Positions 7,860 to 14,911 of a stretch of 64,000 bases of DNA are shown here, piece by piece (positions within the stretch are counted from its first letter, which is position 1; each line of letters opens with the position of its first letter). The position numbers and the translations under genes are program-made. Under the pieces are notes generated by a model. It saw only the letters and a program-made list of their open reading frames with translations, was not told where the DNA came from and ran no database searches. Source of the stretch: DATDAH01 sp963725155 (GTDB lineage: Bacteria > Actinomycetota > Acidimicrobiia > Acidimicrobiales > DATDAH01); the NCBI GenBank assembly GCA_963725155.1, contig CAVRXU010000008.1, positions 248,001 to 312,000 of the forward strand. Direction: 5' to 3'.

Positions 7860-9779
7860 ATGTCGCACCAGTCCGAGCTGATCGCCACCGACATCGAGGC
7901 GTACCTCGCCGAGCACGAGCAGAAGGACCTGCTCCGCTTCCTGACCTGTGGCTCCGTGGACGACGGCAAGTCGACCCTGATCGGCCGCCTGCTGCACGAC
8001 TCCCACCTGCTCTACGAGGACCAGCTCGCCGCGGTCGAAGCCGAGTCGACGACCATCGGGTCCGCTGGTGGCGAGCTGGACCTCGCCCTCCTCATGGACG
8101 GTCTCAAAGCCGAGCGGGAGCAGGGCATCACCATCGACGTCGCCTACCGCTACTTCTCGACCTCGCGGCGCAAGTTCATCATCGCCGACACCCCGGGCCA
8201 CGAGCAGTACACCCGCAACATGGTCACCGGGGCGTCGACCTGTGACCTGGCCATCATCCTGGTGGACGCCCGGCACGGGGTGCAGGCCCAGACCAAGCGC
8301 CACAGCTACCTGACCTCGTTGCTCGGCATCGAGAACACGGTCGTGGCCATCAACAAGATGGATCTGGTCGACCACTCGAAGGAGCGGTTCGAGGAGATCC
8401 GGGACCACTACCTCGAGTTCGCCGAGCGCCTCGACCTGAAGAAGGCGCCCTGGTTCATCCCCATCTCCGCCCTGAAGGGCGACTGGGTCGTCGACCCCGG
8501 CACGAACATGACCTGGTTCGAGGGCCCGACCCTCATGGAGCACCTCGAGACCGTGCCGGTCTCGGTGCCCGAGGACGGCGACCTGCGCTTCCCCGTCCAA
8601 CTGGTGCGGCGCCCCGACCTCACCTTCCGGGGCTTCGCCGGCACCGTCGCCTCCGGTGTGGTCAAGCCCGGCGACGAGGTCATGGTGCTGCCCTCCGGCG
8701 TGGTCACGACGGTGGATCGCCTGGTCACGTTCAACGGTGACCTGGACGAAGCCGGCCCCGGCACGGCCGTCACCATGACCCTGACCGACGAGGTCGACGT
8801 GTCCCGGGGTGACGTGCTGGTCCACCCCGAGCGCCGGCCCCAGCGCAGCCACGAGGTCGACGCCATGGTCGTGTGGATGAGCGAGACCGACATGGCCCCG
8901 GGCAAGGAGTACCTCGTCCAGCAGGCCAACCGGATCCTCCCCGGCCGCATCACCACCTTGGCCCACCGCATCGACATCAACACCCTCGAGCCCGAGGCCG
9001 CGGCCGGCCTCGCCGTCAACGAGATCGGGCGCTGCACGGTGACCTGCGACCAGCAGCTGCTCTTCGACGCCTACGAGCGCAACCGCACGACGGGCGCGTT
9101 CATCCTGGTCGACCGCCTGAGCAACGCCACGATGGCGGCGGGCATGATCCTGCCCCAGGACTCGGCGTGGGACCTCAAGCCCGACGAGCACCTGCAGCGT
9201 CACCTGAGCCAGATCACCGTGGCCGAGCGGGAGACCCGCTACGGCCAGCGCCCGTGCACCGTCCTGCTGACCGGGCTCACGGGAGCCGGGAAGTCGACGA
9301 CCGCGGTGGCCCTCGAGCGTCGCCTGTTCGACGCCGGCCGAGCGACGCTGCGCATCGACGGCGAGGACCTGCGCCTGGGCATGAGCCGCGACCTCGGCTT
9401 CAGCGCCCAGGAGCGCTCCGAGAACCTGCGCCGCATGGCTGAGGTGGCCCGCCTGGCCAACGAGTCCGGGATCATCGTGATCGCCGCCTTCGCGGCCCCC
9501 AAGGCCGACGTGCGGGACCGGGCTCGGGAGTTGGTCGGCCCCGAGCGCTTCCTCATCGTCCACCTCGACGCCCCGGTGGAGATCGCCCGCCAGCGGGACC
9601 CCGAGGGTCTCTACGAGGCGGCCGACCGGGGCGAGATCCCGCAGTTCCCAGGCGTCTCCGCGACCTACGACGTCCCCGAGAACCCCGACCTGACCCTCGA
9701 CACCGCCACCGTCGACCAGGCCGACAACGTCGACCGCATCATCGACCTCCTCACCGAGCGCGGCTTCCTCACGTCCTGA
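7860..9779 (+). CDS. cysNC: Bifunctional sulfate adenylyltransferase subunit 1 / adenylyl-sulfate kinase
   Basis: 639 residues: an EF-Tu-like GTPase (about 1-440) fused to APS kinase (about 460-639). GTPase motifs are GSVDDGKST (31-39), DTPGHEQY (near 110) and NKMD (near 164). The kinase domain has P-loop GLTGAGKST (near 470) and DPEGLYEAADRGE. Where CysC proteins carry ISP, with the phosphorylated Ser, this domain reads AFAAPKADVRD (near 542), so that Ser is Ala. The ATG directly follows the cysD stop. A separate CysC with an intact Ser is encoded at 1715-2329. The next gene converges only 3 bp away. Confidence 0.95.
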   Translation: MSHQSELIATDIEAYLAEHEQKDLLRFLTCGSVDDGKSTLIGRLLHDSHLLYEDQLAAVEAESTTIGSAGGELDLALLMDGLKAEREQGITIDVAYRYFSTSRRKFIIADTPGHEQYTRNMVTGASTCDLAIILVDARHGVQAQTKRHSYLTSLLGIENTVVAINKMDLVDHSKERFEEIRDHYLEFAERLDLKKAPWFIPISALKGDWVVDPGTNMTWFEGPTLMEHLETVPVSVPEDGDLRFPVQLVRRPDLTFRGFAGTVASGVVKPGDEVMVLPSGVVTTVDRLVTFNGDLDEAGPGTAVTMTLTDEVDVSRGDVLVHPERRPQRSHEVDAMVVWMSETDMAPGKEYLVQQANRILPGRITTLAHRIDINTLEPEAAAGLAVNEIGRCTVTCDQQLLFDAYERNRTTGAFILVDRLSNATMAAGMILPQDSAWDLKPDEHLQRHLSQITVAERETRYGQRPCTVLLTGLTGAGKSTTAVALERRLFDAGRATLRIDGEDLRLGMSRDLGFSAQERSENLRRMAEVARLANESGIIVIAAFAAPKADVRDRARELVGPERFLIVHLDAPVEIARQRDPEGLYEAADRGEIPQFPGVSATYDVPENPDLTLDTATVDQADNVDRIIDLLTERGFLTS

Positions 9780-9782
9780 CCG

Positions 9783-10451
9783 TCAGTCCTCGCGGTCGTC
9801 GACGGTGATGTCGAACGCGGCCAGGAAGGCGAGGGCGAACGACACGACCTGATCGGGGCTGAGGACGATGTCGCGCAGGCCGCCGATGCCACCCAGCTCG
9901 TCGACCGTCGAGCGTTCCAGCCGCAGGGCCGTGACCACGGCCTTCGAGAACTCCGCGCCCGTCAGGTCACACCCGAGGAACCCGGTCCGGCGGACCGTGG
10001 CGGCGTAGAAGTCGGCCCGGCGGAGGTCGCAGTCCAGGAACTCGGCGCGGTCGATCTCCGCCATCCGGAACCAGGCGTCATCGAGGCGGTTCTCGGCGAA
10101 GCTGACGTGCTCCGCGTCGAGATCGGCGGTCGAGAGGCCCGACATCCGGCAGTTCTCGAACCGGACCCGCCGGAGCTTCGTGGCGCCGAAGGTCACTCCG
10201 GACAGCTCACAGCCCACCAAGAGGACGTCTTCGAGGACCAGCCCGTCGAAGGAGGACCCCGTCAACCGCACCCCGTCGAGCCGGCAGCCGGTGAGGGTGA
10301 GCCCGTCGAGCGAACCCCCGACGAGCTCGCCGGTGACCAGGGCGTCCTCGACCTCGTCCCCGCGGGTCAGGTCGGAGAACGCAACGGCGTCGAGGTCGCC
10401 GGCAACCTCGGGCGGGTCCACGGGAGCGGGACCGCCCGCGGGCGGGATCAA
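9783..10451 (-). CDS. Pentapeptide-repeat protein
   Basis: 222 residues from the TTG at 10451, whose frame overlaps the stop of the upstream small gene as TTGA; a GTG at 10421 is the alternative and gives 212. From about residue 35 the sequence follows the A(D/N)LXX five-residue rhythm, for example CRLDGVRLTGSSFDGL and DCDLRRADFYAATVRRTGF, so a right-handed beta-helix is expected. A short helical C-terminus follows. Some members mimic DNA and bind gyrase; nothing here shows a target. It lies in a two-gene unit divergent from nucS. Confidence 0.8.
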   Translation of the reverse strand: MIPPAGGPAPVDPPEVAGDLDAVAFSDLTRGDEVEDALVTGELVGGSLDGLTLTGCRLDGVRLTGSSFDGLVLEDVLLVGCELSGVTFGATKLRRVRFENCRMSGLSTADLDAEHVSFAENRLDDAWFRMAEIDRAEFLDCDLRRADFYAATVRRTGFLGCDLTGAEFSKAVVTALRLERSTVDELGGIGGLRDIVLSPDQVVSFALAFLAAFDITVDDRED

Positions 10452-10621
10452 TCGACGGTGATCTGGCCGGTGACCGGGAACTGCTTGCGGACGACGAGGC
10501 AGTCGCCGTCGTCGGCCACTGCCTCGTAGCCCAGCTCGGCGTAGCTCTCCTTCACTCCGTCGAGCTGCGTGGCGGGGATGTCCACGATGGTGAGGTACTC
10601 CCAGCGCTCCGAGATGTGCAT
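10448..10621 (-). CDS. 57-residue conserved-looking small protein
   Basis: Encodes 57 residues starting MHISERWEYLTIVDIP and ending FPVTGQITVD, a plausible small alpha/beta fold. A TACGCT hexamer lies six bases before the ATG, inside the inverted repeat shared with nucS. The stop overlaps the start proposed for the pentapeptide protein, arguing for a real coupled gene. Function unknown. Confidence 0.7.
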   Translation of the reverse strand: MHISERWEYLTIVDIPATQLDGVKESYAELGYEAVADDGDCLVVRKQFPVTGQITVD

Positions 10622-10622
10622 G

Positions 10623-10657
10623 GGGCGAGCGTAGGCACCTCAGGCCTACGCTCGCCC
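10623..10657. promoter_or_regulatory. Perfect inverted repeat holding two divergent -10 elements
   Basis: GGGCGAGCGTAGGC, a 7-base spacer, then the exact reverse complement. Each arm contains TACGCT read outward: 10647-10652 is 8 bases before the nucS GTG, and 10633-10628 is 6 bases before the ATG of the small gene. It could bind one symmetric regulator or simply be mirrored promoter cores. Confidence 0.6.
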
Positions 10658-10660
10658 GCC

Positions 10661-11320
10661 GTGAGGCTCGTGATCGCCCGGTGCCAGGTGGACTACGAGG
10701 GTCGACTGACGGCGCACCTGCCCATGGCACCGCGGCTGATCATGGTGAAGGCGGACGGGTGCGTCGCCATCCACGCCGACGGCGGCGCCTACAAGCCCCT
10801 GAACTGGATGAACGCGCCCAACACCCTCGTCGAGGGCGACGGCGTGTGGACCGTGACCAACCCCAAGGGTGAGCAACTGATCATCACCATGGAGGCGATC
10901 CTCTCGGACTCGGCCCACGAGCTGGGGGTCGACCCGGGCCTGACCAAGGACGGGGTCGAGGCCCACCTGCAGGAGCTGCTGGCCCTCGACTGCAACCGCA
11001 TCGGGGACGGATTCAAGCTCGTCCGCCGGGAGTGGCCGACCGACATCGGCCCGGTCGACCTCCTCTGCCGGGACGCCGACGGCCGTGCCGTGGCCGTGGA
11101 GGTCAAGCGCCGCGGCGAGATCGACGGGGTCGAGCAGCTGACCCGCTACCTCGAGCGGATGGACCGGGACCCGTCCCTCCGTCCGGTGCGCGGCGTCTTC
11201 GTCGCCCAGGTCATCAAGCCACAGGCAAAGGTCCTGGCCGAGTCCCGGGGCATAGCCTGCGTCGAAGTCGACTACGACGAGCTACGGGGCATCGAGCGCA
11301 ACGAGCTGAAACTGTTCTGA
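10661..11320 (+). CDS. nucS: Mismatch-specific endonuclease NucS (EndoMS)
   Basis: 219 residues. In actinobacteria lacking MutS/MutL, NucS cuts both strands at mismatches and is activated by the beta clamp. The N-terminal binding domain (RLVIARCQVDYEGRL, AYKPLNWM) is followed by a RecB-like nuclease with Asp133, Glu147 and Lys149 (GPVDLL and VEVKRRG); the 14- and 2-residue spacing matches D160/E174/K176 of Pyrococcus NucS. GTG 10661 matches the start of mycobacterial NucS; the longer upstream frame covers the inverted repeat and is rejected. The C-terminus ERNELKLF may be the clamp-contacting tail. Confidence 0.96.
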   Translation: MRLVIARCQVDYEGRLTAHLPMAPRLIMVKADGCVAIHADGGAYKPLNWMNAPNTLVEGDGVWTVTNPKGEQLIITMEAILSDSAHELGVDPGLTKDGVEAHLQELLALDCNRIGDGFKLVRREWPTDIGPVDLLCRDADGRAVAVEVKRRGEIDGVEQLTRYLERMDRDPSLRPVRGVFVAQVIKPQAKVLAESRGIACVEVDYDELRGIERNELKLF

Positions 11321-11339
11321 CCGGAGAAGGGGGACCGCC

Positions 11340-11900
11340 ATGGCGGACGTGAAGAGCTGGTTGAAGGACGCGGCAGCAGGCTTCGGCTCGTGCCTGGAGG
11401 GCGTGGCCGACGACCAGTGGTCCTCCCCCACGCCCGACACCGAATGGGACGTGCGGGCGTTGGTCGCCCACGTCGTCGACGAGCAGCTCTGGGCCCCGCC
11501 GCTGCTGGCCGGGCGGACCATCGACGACATCGGCGACGAGATCCCGTCCGATCCGCTGGGCGATGAACCCGTCGCCGCCCAAGGCCGCGCCACGACCGCG
11601 ATGGTGGACGCGCTGGGCGACCTCGACCTCGACGCCACCGTGCACCTGTCCTTCGGCGACGTACCGGCCCAGGAGTACCTGATGCAGCTCTTCGCCGACC
11701 ACCTGATCCACACGTGGGACCTGGCTCGGGCCACGGGCCAGCCCGAGCGGCTGGATCCCGAGCTCGTGGCCCTGTGCGCCACCTGGTTCGTCGGGCGGGA
11801 GGACCTGTACCGCCAGAGCGGGGCCATCGGACCGGCCGTGACGGTCGAGGACGGCGACGCCCAGTCCGAGCTCCTCGGCCGATTCGGCCGCACCCCCTAG
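11340..11900 (+). CDS. DinB-fold, mycothiol-dependent maleylpyruvate isomerase-like protein (TIGR03086 type)
   Basis: 186 residues. The family is a four-helix DinB bundle with a metal site, and some members use mycothiol. WDVRALVAHVVDEQLW and the later FADHLIHTWDLARATG provide the His ligands. The substrate is not evident. Strong ribosome-binding sequence GGAGAAGGGGG precedes the ATG, 19 bp after nucS, so it is probably the second gene of that unit. Confidence 0.82.
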   Translation: MADVKSWLKDAAAGFGSCLEGVADDQWSSPTPDTEWDVRALVAHVVDEQLWAPPLLAGRTIDDIGDEIPSDPLGDEPVAAQGRATTAMVDALGDLDLDATVHLSFGDVPAQEYLMQLFADHLIHTWDLARATGQPERLDPELVALCATWFVGREDLYRQSGAIGPAVTVEDGDAQSELLGRFGRTP

Positions 11901-11963
11901 CCGGACGCCGGGGCGGGAACGGTCGACGAGAAGTCGCCGACGTGAAGGGATAGACATCCCTCC

Positions 11964-12947
11964 ATGATGCGACTCGCCCTGCAGGTCCCGAACTTCACGT
12001 ACCCCGACGTCGAGGACGGCGACCTGTTCGAGACCGTGGCCGAGGTGGCGTCCGCCGCCGAGGCGTCGGGCTTCGACACCTTGCTGGTGATGGACCACTT
12101 CTACCAGCTGCCCATGCTGGGGTCGCCCGACCAGCCCATGTTCGAGGCCTACACCCTGCTCAGCGCGCTGGCCGCCCGGACGAGCTACATCCAGCTCGGC
12201 ACCCTGGTGACCGGTGTGACCTACCGGAACCCGGCCTTCCTGGCCAAGGTCGTCACCAACCTCGACGTCATCTCTCGGGGCCGGGCCATCCTCGGCATCG
12301 GCGCGGCCTGGTTCGACATGGAGCACGACGCCTTCGGCTACGACTTTCCACCGGTGTCGGACCGCTTCGAGATGCTGGAAGAGGCCATCCAGATCACCCA
12401 GGCCATGTTCGCCGACGAGCGGCCGACCTTCGAGGGCAAGCACTTCCAGGTCAGGGAGATCATCAACAACCCCAAGCCGATCCGCAGCAAGATCCCGCTG
12501 ATGGTCGGCGGCGCAGGCGAGAAGAAGACCCTGCGCATCGCCGCCCAGTACGCCGACCACTCGAACCTGACCTGCGGCCTCGACGAGGTACCCCACAAGC
12601 TGGACGTGCTGGCCGGTCACCTGGCCGACGTCGGCCGGGACCGCAGCGAGATCGGGGTCAGCGCCCTGAACTTCCTGATTGCGGGCGACACCGACGACGA
12701 GGCGTTCGCCTCCCGGGACGAGCTGGTCCGGGGCTTGGGCATGGAGTGGGACACGCTGGACGACGCCACCCGGGAGATGCTCGGCCACCGCATGCTGGTG
12801 GGCGGACCCGACAGCATCGGCGAGCAGGTCCAGGACCGGATCCTGGGCCAAGGCCTCGATGCCGTGGTGGTCAACATCCCGACGGGCGGCCACCTCCCCG
12901 AGGTCGTCGCCCGGGCCGGCGAGATCCTGACCAAGGCCCTGCCCTGA
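11964..12947 (+). CDS. F420-dependent-type LLM-class oxidoreductase
   Basis: 327 residues, full-length bacterial luciferase-like TIM barrel. LQVPNFTYPDVEDGDLFE starts the barrel; YIQLGTLVTGVTYRNPAFLAKVV and GRAILGIGAAWFDMEHDAFG are typical cofactor-pocket segments of F420-using members. Such enzymes move hydride or oxidise diverse substrates; none is indicated here. The first of two adjacent ATGs is used. The nitroreductase frame overlaps its stop. Confidence 0.88.
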   Translation: MMRLALQVPNFTYPDVEDGDLFETVAEVASAAEASGFDTLLVMDHFYQLPMLGSPDQPMFEAYTLLSALAARTSYIQLGTLVTGVTYRNPAFLAKVVTNLDVISRGRAILGIGAAWFDMEHDAFGYDFPPVSDRFEMLEEAIQITQAMFADERPTFEGKHFQVREIINNPKPIRSKIPLMVGGAGEKKTLRIAAQYADHSNLTCGLDEVPHKLDVLAGHLADVGRDRSEIGVSALNFLIAGDTDDEAFASRDELVRGLGMEWDTLDDATREMLGHRMLVGGPDSIGEQVQDRILGQGLDAVVVNIPTGGHLPEVVARAGEILTKALP

Positions 12948-13531
12948 CGGACTTCTTCGCCGTCGTCGGCCGGCAGCGGGCCTGCCGCGCCTTCTCGCAC
13001 GAGGCCGTCGACGACGAGATGGTCGAGCAGGTTCTCGACGCCGCCCGCTTCGCGCCGAGCTCGGAGAACACACAGCCCTGGGTCTTCGTCGTCGTGCGTG
13101 AGGCGGAGCGGCGGGCGCGGCTCACCGACCTGATGGACCGGCTCTGGTCGTCGTCGGTCACCGAGGCGGACCTGGCCCCCCGTCTCCAGGCGGACGTCGC
13201 CGCCGGCTTCGGCGGTGGCTTCGCCACGGCGCCGGTGTGGATCGTCGTCGGCGCCGACGACCAGCGGGCCGAGCGGCGGGAGCAGGCGTCGTCGATCTTC
13301 CCCGCGGTCCAGAACCTCCTCCTGGCGGCCACGGCGCTGGGCCTGGGGTCGGCCATGACGACGATCGCGGCCTACGACCCGACCGAGGTGCGGGCCATCG
13401 CCGAGCTCCCCGCGTCGGTGCGCCCCTTCGCCATGATCCCCCTCGGCTGGCCGGCCCGACCGCTGGGCCCACCCCGCCGCCGTCCCGTAGCTGAGATCGC
13501 CCACCGCGACACCTACGGCACCGGCTGGTGA
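12944..13531 (+). CDS. Nitroreductase-family FMN oxidoreductase with probable CTG start
   Basis: About 195 residues. Reads LTDFFAVVGRQRACRAF at the N-terminus, the normal beginning of this fold, then ARFAPSSENTQPW (flavin phosphate contact) and LGLGSAMTTIAAYDP. Family enzymes reduce nitro compounds, quinones or flavins with NAD(P)H. No ATG, GTG or TTG exists at the expected position; the only candidate is a CTG overlapping the upstream stop as CTGA. Upstream in-frame starts lie deep in the preceding gene. It probably forms an operon with the LLM enzyme. Confidence 0.8.
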   Translation: MTDFFAVVGRQRACRAFSHEAVDDEMVEQVLDAARFAPSSENTQPWVFVVVREAERRARLTDLMDRLWSSSVTEADLAPRLQADVAAGFGGGFATAPVWIVVGADDQRAERREQASSIFPAVQNLLLAATALGLGSAMTTIAAYDPTEVRAIAELPASVRPFAMIPLGWPARPLGPPRRRPVAEIAHRDTYGTGW

Positions 13532-13532
13532 C

Positions 13533-13608
13533 GCCCCCCGTTCTGGAACCTGGATCTTGTGCCTGGCCGCGAGGTTCAGGGTTCCCGAACGAACGTCAGA
13601 CGGGGGGC
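13533..13608. terminator. Candidate bidirectional terminator
   Basis: GCCCCCCGT (13533-13541) pairs perfectly with ACGGGGGGC (13600-13608), with an inner GAACCT/AGGTTC pairing. It sits between the convergent nitroreductase and CoA-transferase genes. No T-run. Confidence 0.45.
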
Positions 13609-14909
13609 AGGGGGGAGCGGCCGCCGGTGGTGCGTTGGGCCGCCTCGTAGAGGCCATCGCGGAAGTCGGGGTGGGCGATGGCGGCGAGGGCCTGGCCCCG
13701 CTGGTGGATGGTGAGGCCCTGCAGCTCGGCCGTGCCGTACTCGGTGATCACGACGTCGACCTGGTGGCGGGGGGTGGTGATGACGGTGCCGGCCTCGAAC
13801 CAGGGGACGATCCGGGACTGGACGACGTCGCCCCGGCGGAACGTGGAGGGCAGGCAGAGCAGCGAGCGGTCCTCCAGCTCGAGGGCGGCACCGGCGACGA
13901 AGTCCTCGTGGCCCCCGATCCCGGAGTACTGGCCACCGCCGATGGTGTCGGCCACGATCTGGCCGTGGATGTCGACGCCGAGGGCGGCGTTGATCGTCAC
14001 CGTCCGCCGGTTGCGGGCGATGACCTCGGGGGAGTTGACGATGTCGACGGGCAGGAAGGCGACCTCCTCGTTCCCGTCCAACCAGGCGTAGAGCTCCGGG
14101 GTACCGGCGGCGAAGGTGACGATGGAGAGGCCGTCCAGCTGACCCTTCTGGTTGGTCACCTTCCCCGCCTGGTGCAGGCGCATCAGGCCCGTCGTGAACA
14201 TCTCCGAGTGCACGCCGTAGTCGCCCCCGTCGCCTTCGGCCAGGAGGGTGGCCACCATCGAAGGCACCGCCCCGATGCCGGTCTGCAGGGTGGCCCCGTC
14301 GGGCACGAAGGTCCTGACGTGTTCGGCCATCGCCCGCTCGATCTCGGTCGGCGGCGGGTCGTCGAGCACGAACGGCACCTTGTCGGACTCGATCAGCACG
14401 TCGATCTCGTCGACGTGCAAGGCGTGGCCGTGCTCGCCGAGGCCGACCGTCCGCGGGTAGGCCGGGCTCGCTTCCACGACGAGCAGCCGGTCGGGGTCGG
14501 CCCCGGCCCGGTGCAGCTCGGCCACCGTGGCGCCCGCGTGCAGCGAGAGGCTGCACCAGCCGTCGGCATCGGGCAGGGCCGCCGCCGTGCTCATGACCCG
14601 CGGTGCCTGCTGTTCCAGGATCGGCATGAAGCGGCGGAAGTCGGCCGGGGCGAAGCTGAGGTTGGCCCCGCCGTCCCGCAGGGACCGCTCCAGCGGCCCG
14701 AAGAAGCCGCTCAGGTAGTGGACGTTCGGATGGACGAAGAGATCACTGAGGACGGTCAGCAACGCGCCGTAGATCCGTAGGTCCTCCCAGTCCGAGCGCT
14801 CCCCCATCGCCTCGATCAGGGCGACGGGCTGGCCCGGGCCGAGGGGCATGCCGAAGGTGTCGACCGGGCGCACCTCGGCCGAGGCGTCAGGGGCGCTGAG
14901 CCGGCGCAC
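13596..14909 (-). CDS. Acetyl-CoA hydrolase / 4-hydroxybutyrate CoA-transferase family
   Basis: 437 residues. Family enzymes transfer CoA between carboxylic acids through a glutamyl-CoA thioester. YGVHSEMFTTGLMRLH holds the likely catalytic Glu. Other family segments are DGATLQTGIGAVPSMV and the Gly-rich GGGQYSGIGGHEDFVAGA, where IGGxxDF is typical. The acid used is not evident. GTG 14909 lies 2 bp after the regulator stop, so the pair is surely one transcript and the regulator may control this enzyme. Confidence 0.85.
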   Translation of the reverse strand: MRRLSAPDASAEVRPVDTFGMPLGPGQPVALIEAMGERSDWEDLRIYGALLTVLSDLFVHPNVHYLSGFFGPLERSLRDGGANLSFAPADFRRFMPILEQQAPRVMSTAAALPDADGWCSLSLHAGATVAELHRAGADPDRLLVVEASPAYPRTVGLGEHGHALHVDEIDVLIESDKVPFVLDDPPPTEIERAMAEHVRTFVPDGATLQTGIGAVPSMVATLLAEGDGGDYGVHSEMFTTGLMRLHQAGKVTNQKGQLDGLSIVTFAAGTPELYAWLDGNEEVAFLPVDIVNSPEVIARNRRTVTINAALGVDIHGQIVADTIGGGQYSGIGGHEDFVAGAALELEDRSLLCLPSTFRRGDVVQSRIVPWFEAGTVITTPRHQVDVVITEYGTAELQGLTIHQRGQALAAIAHPDFRDGLYEAAQRTTGGRSPLPPV

Positions 14910-14911
14910 GC

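Noticed and set aside
6882..9563. 893-codon open frame antisense to cysD and cysNC
   Set aside because: It mirrors two certain genes, has the Val/Gly/Asp/His-rich composition of reverse frames in high-GC DNA, and shows no domain.
10616..10660. Upstream start for nucS at 10616
   Set aside because: It would translate the inverted repeat; homologous NucS proteins begin at the RLVIA segment encoded from 10661.
11214..13073. 619-codon reverse frame opposite the DinB, LLM and nitroreductase genes
   Set aside because: Antisense to three recognised genes.
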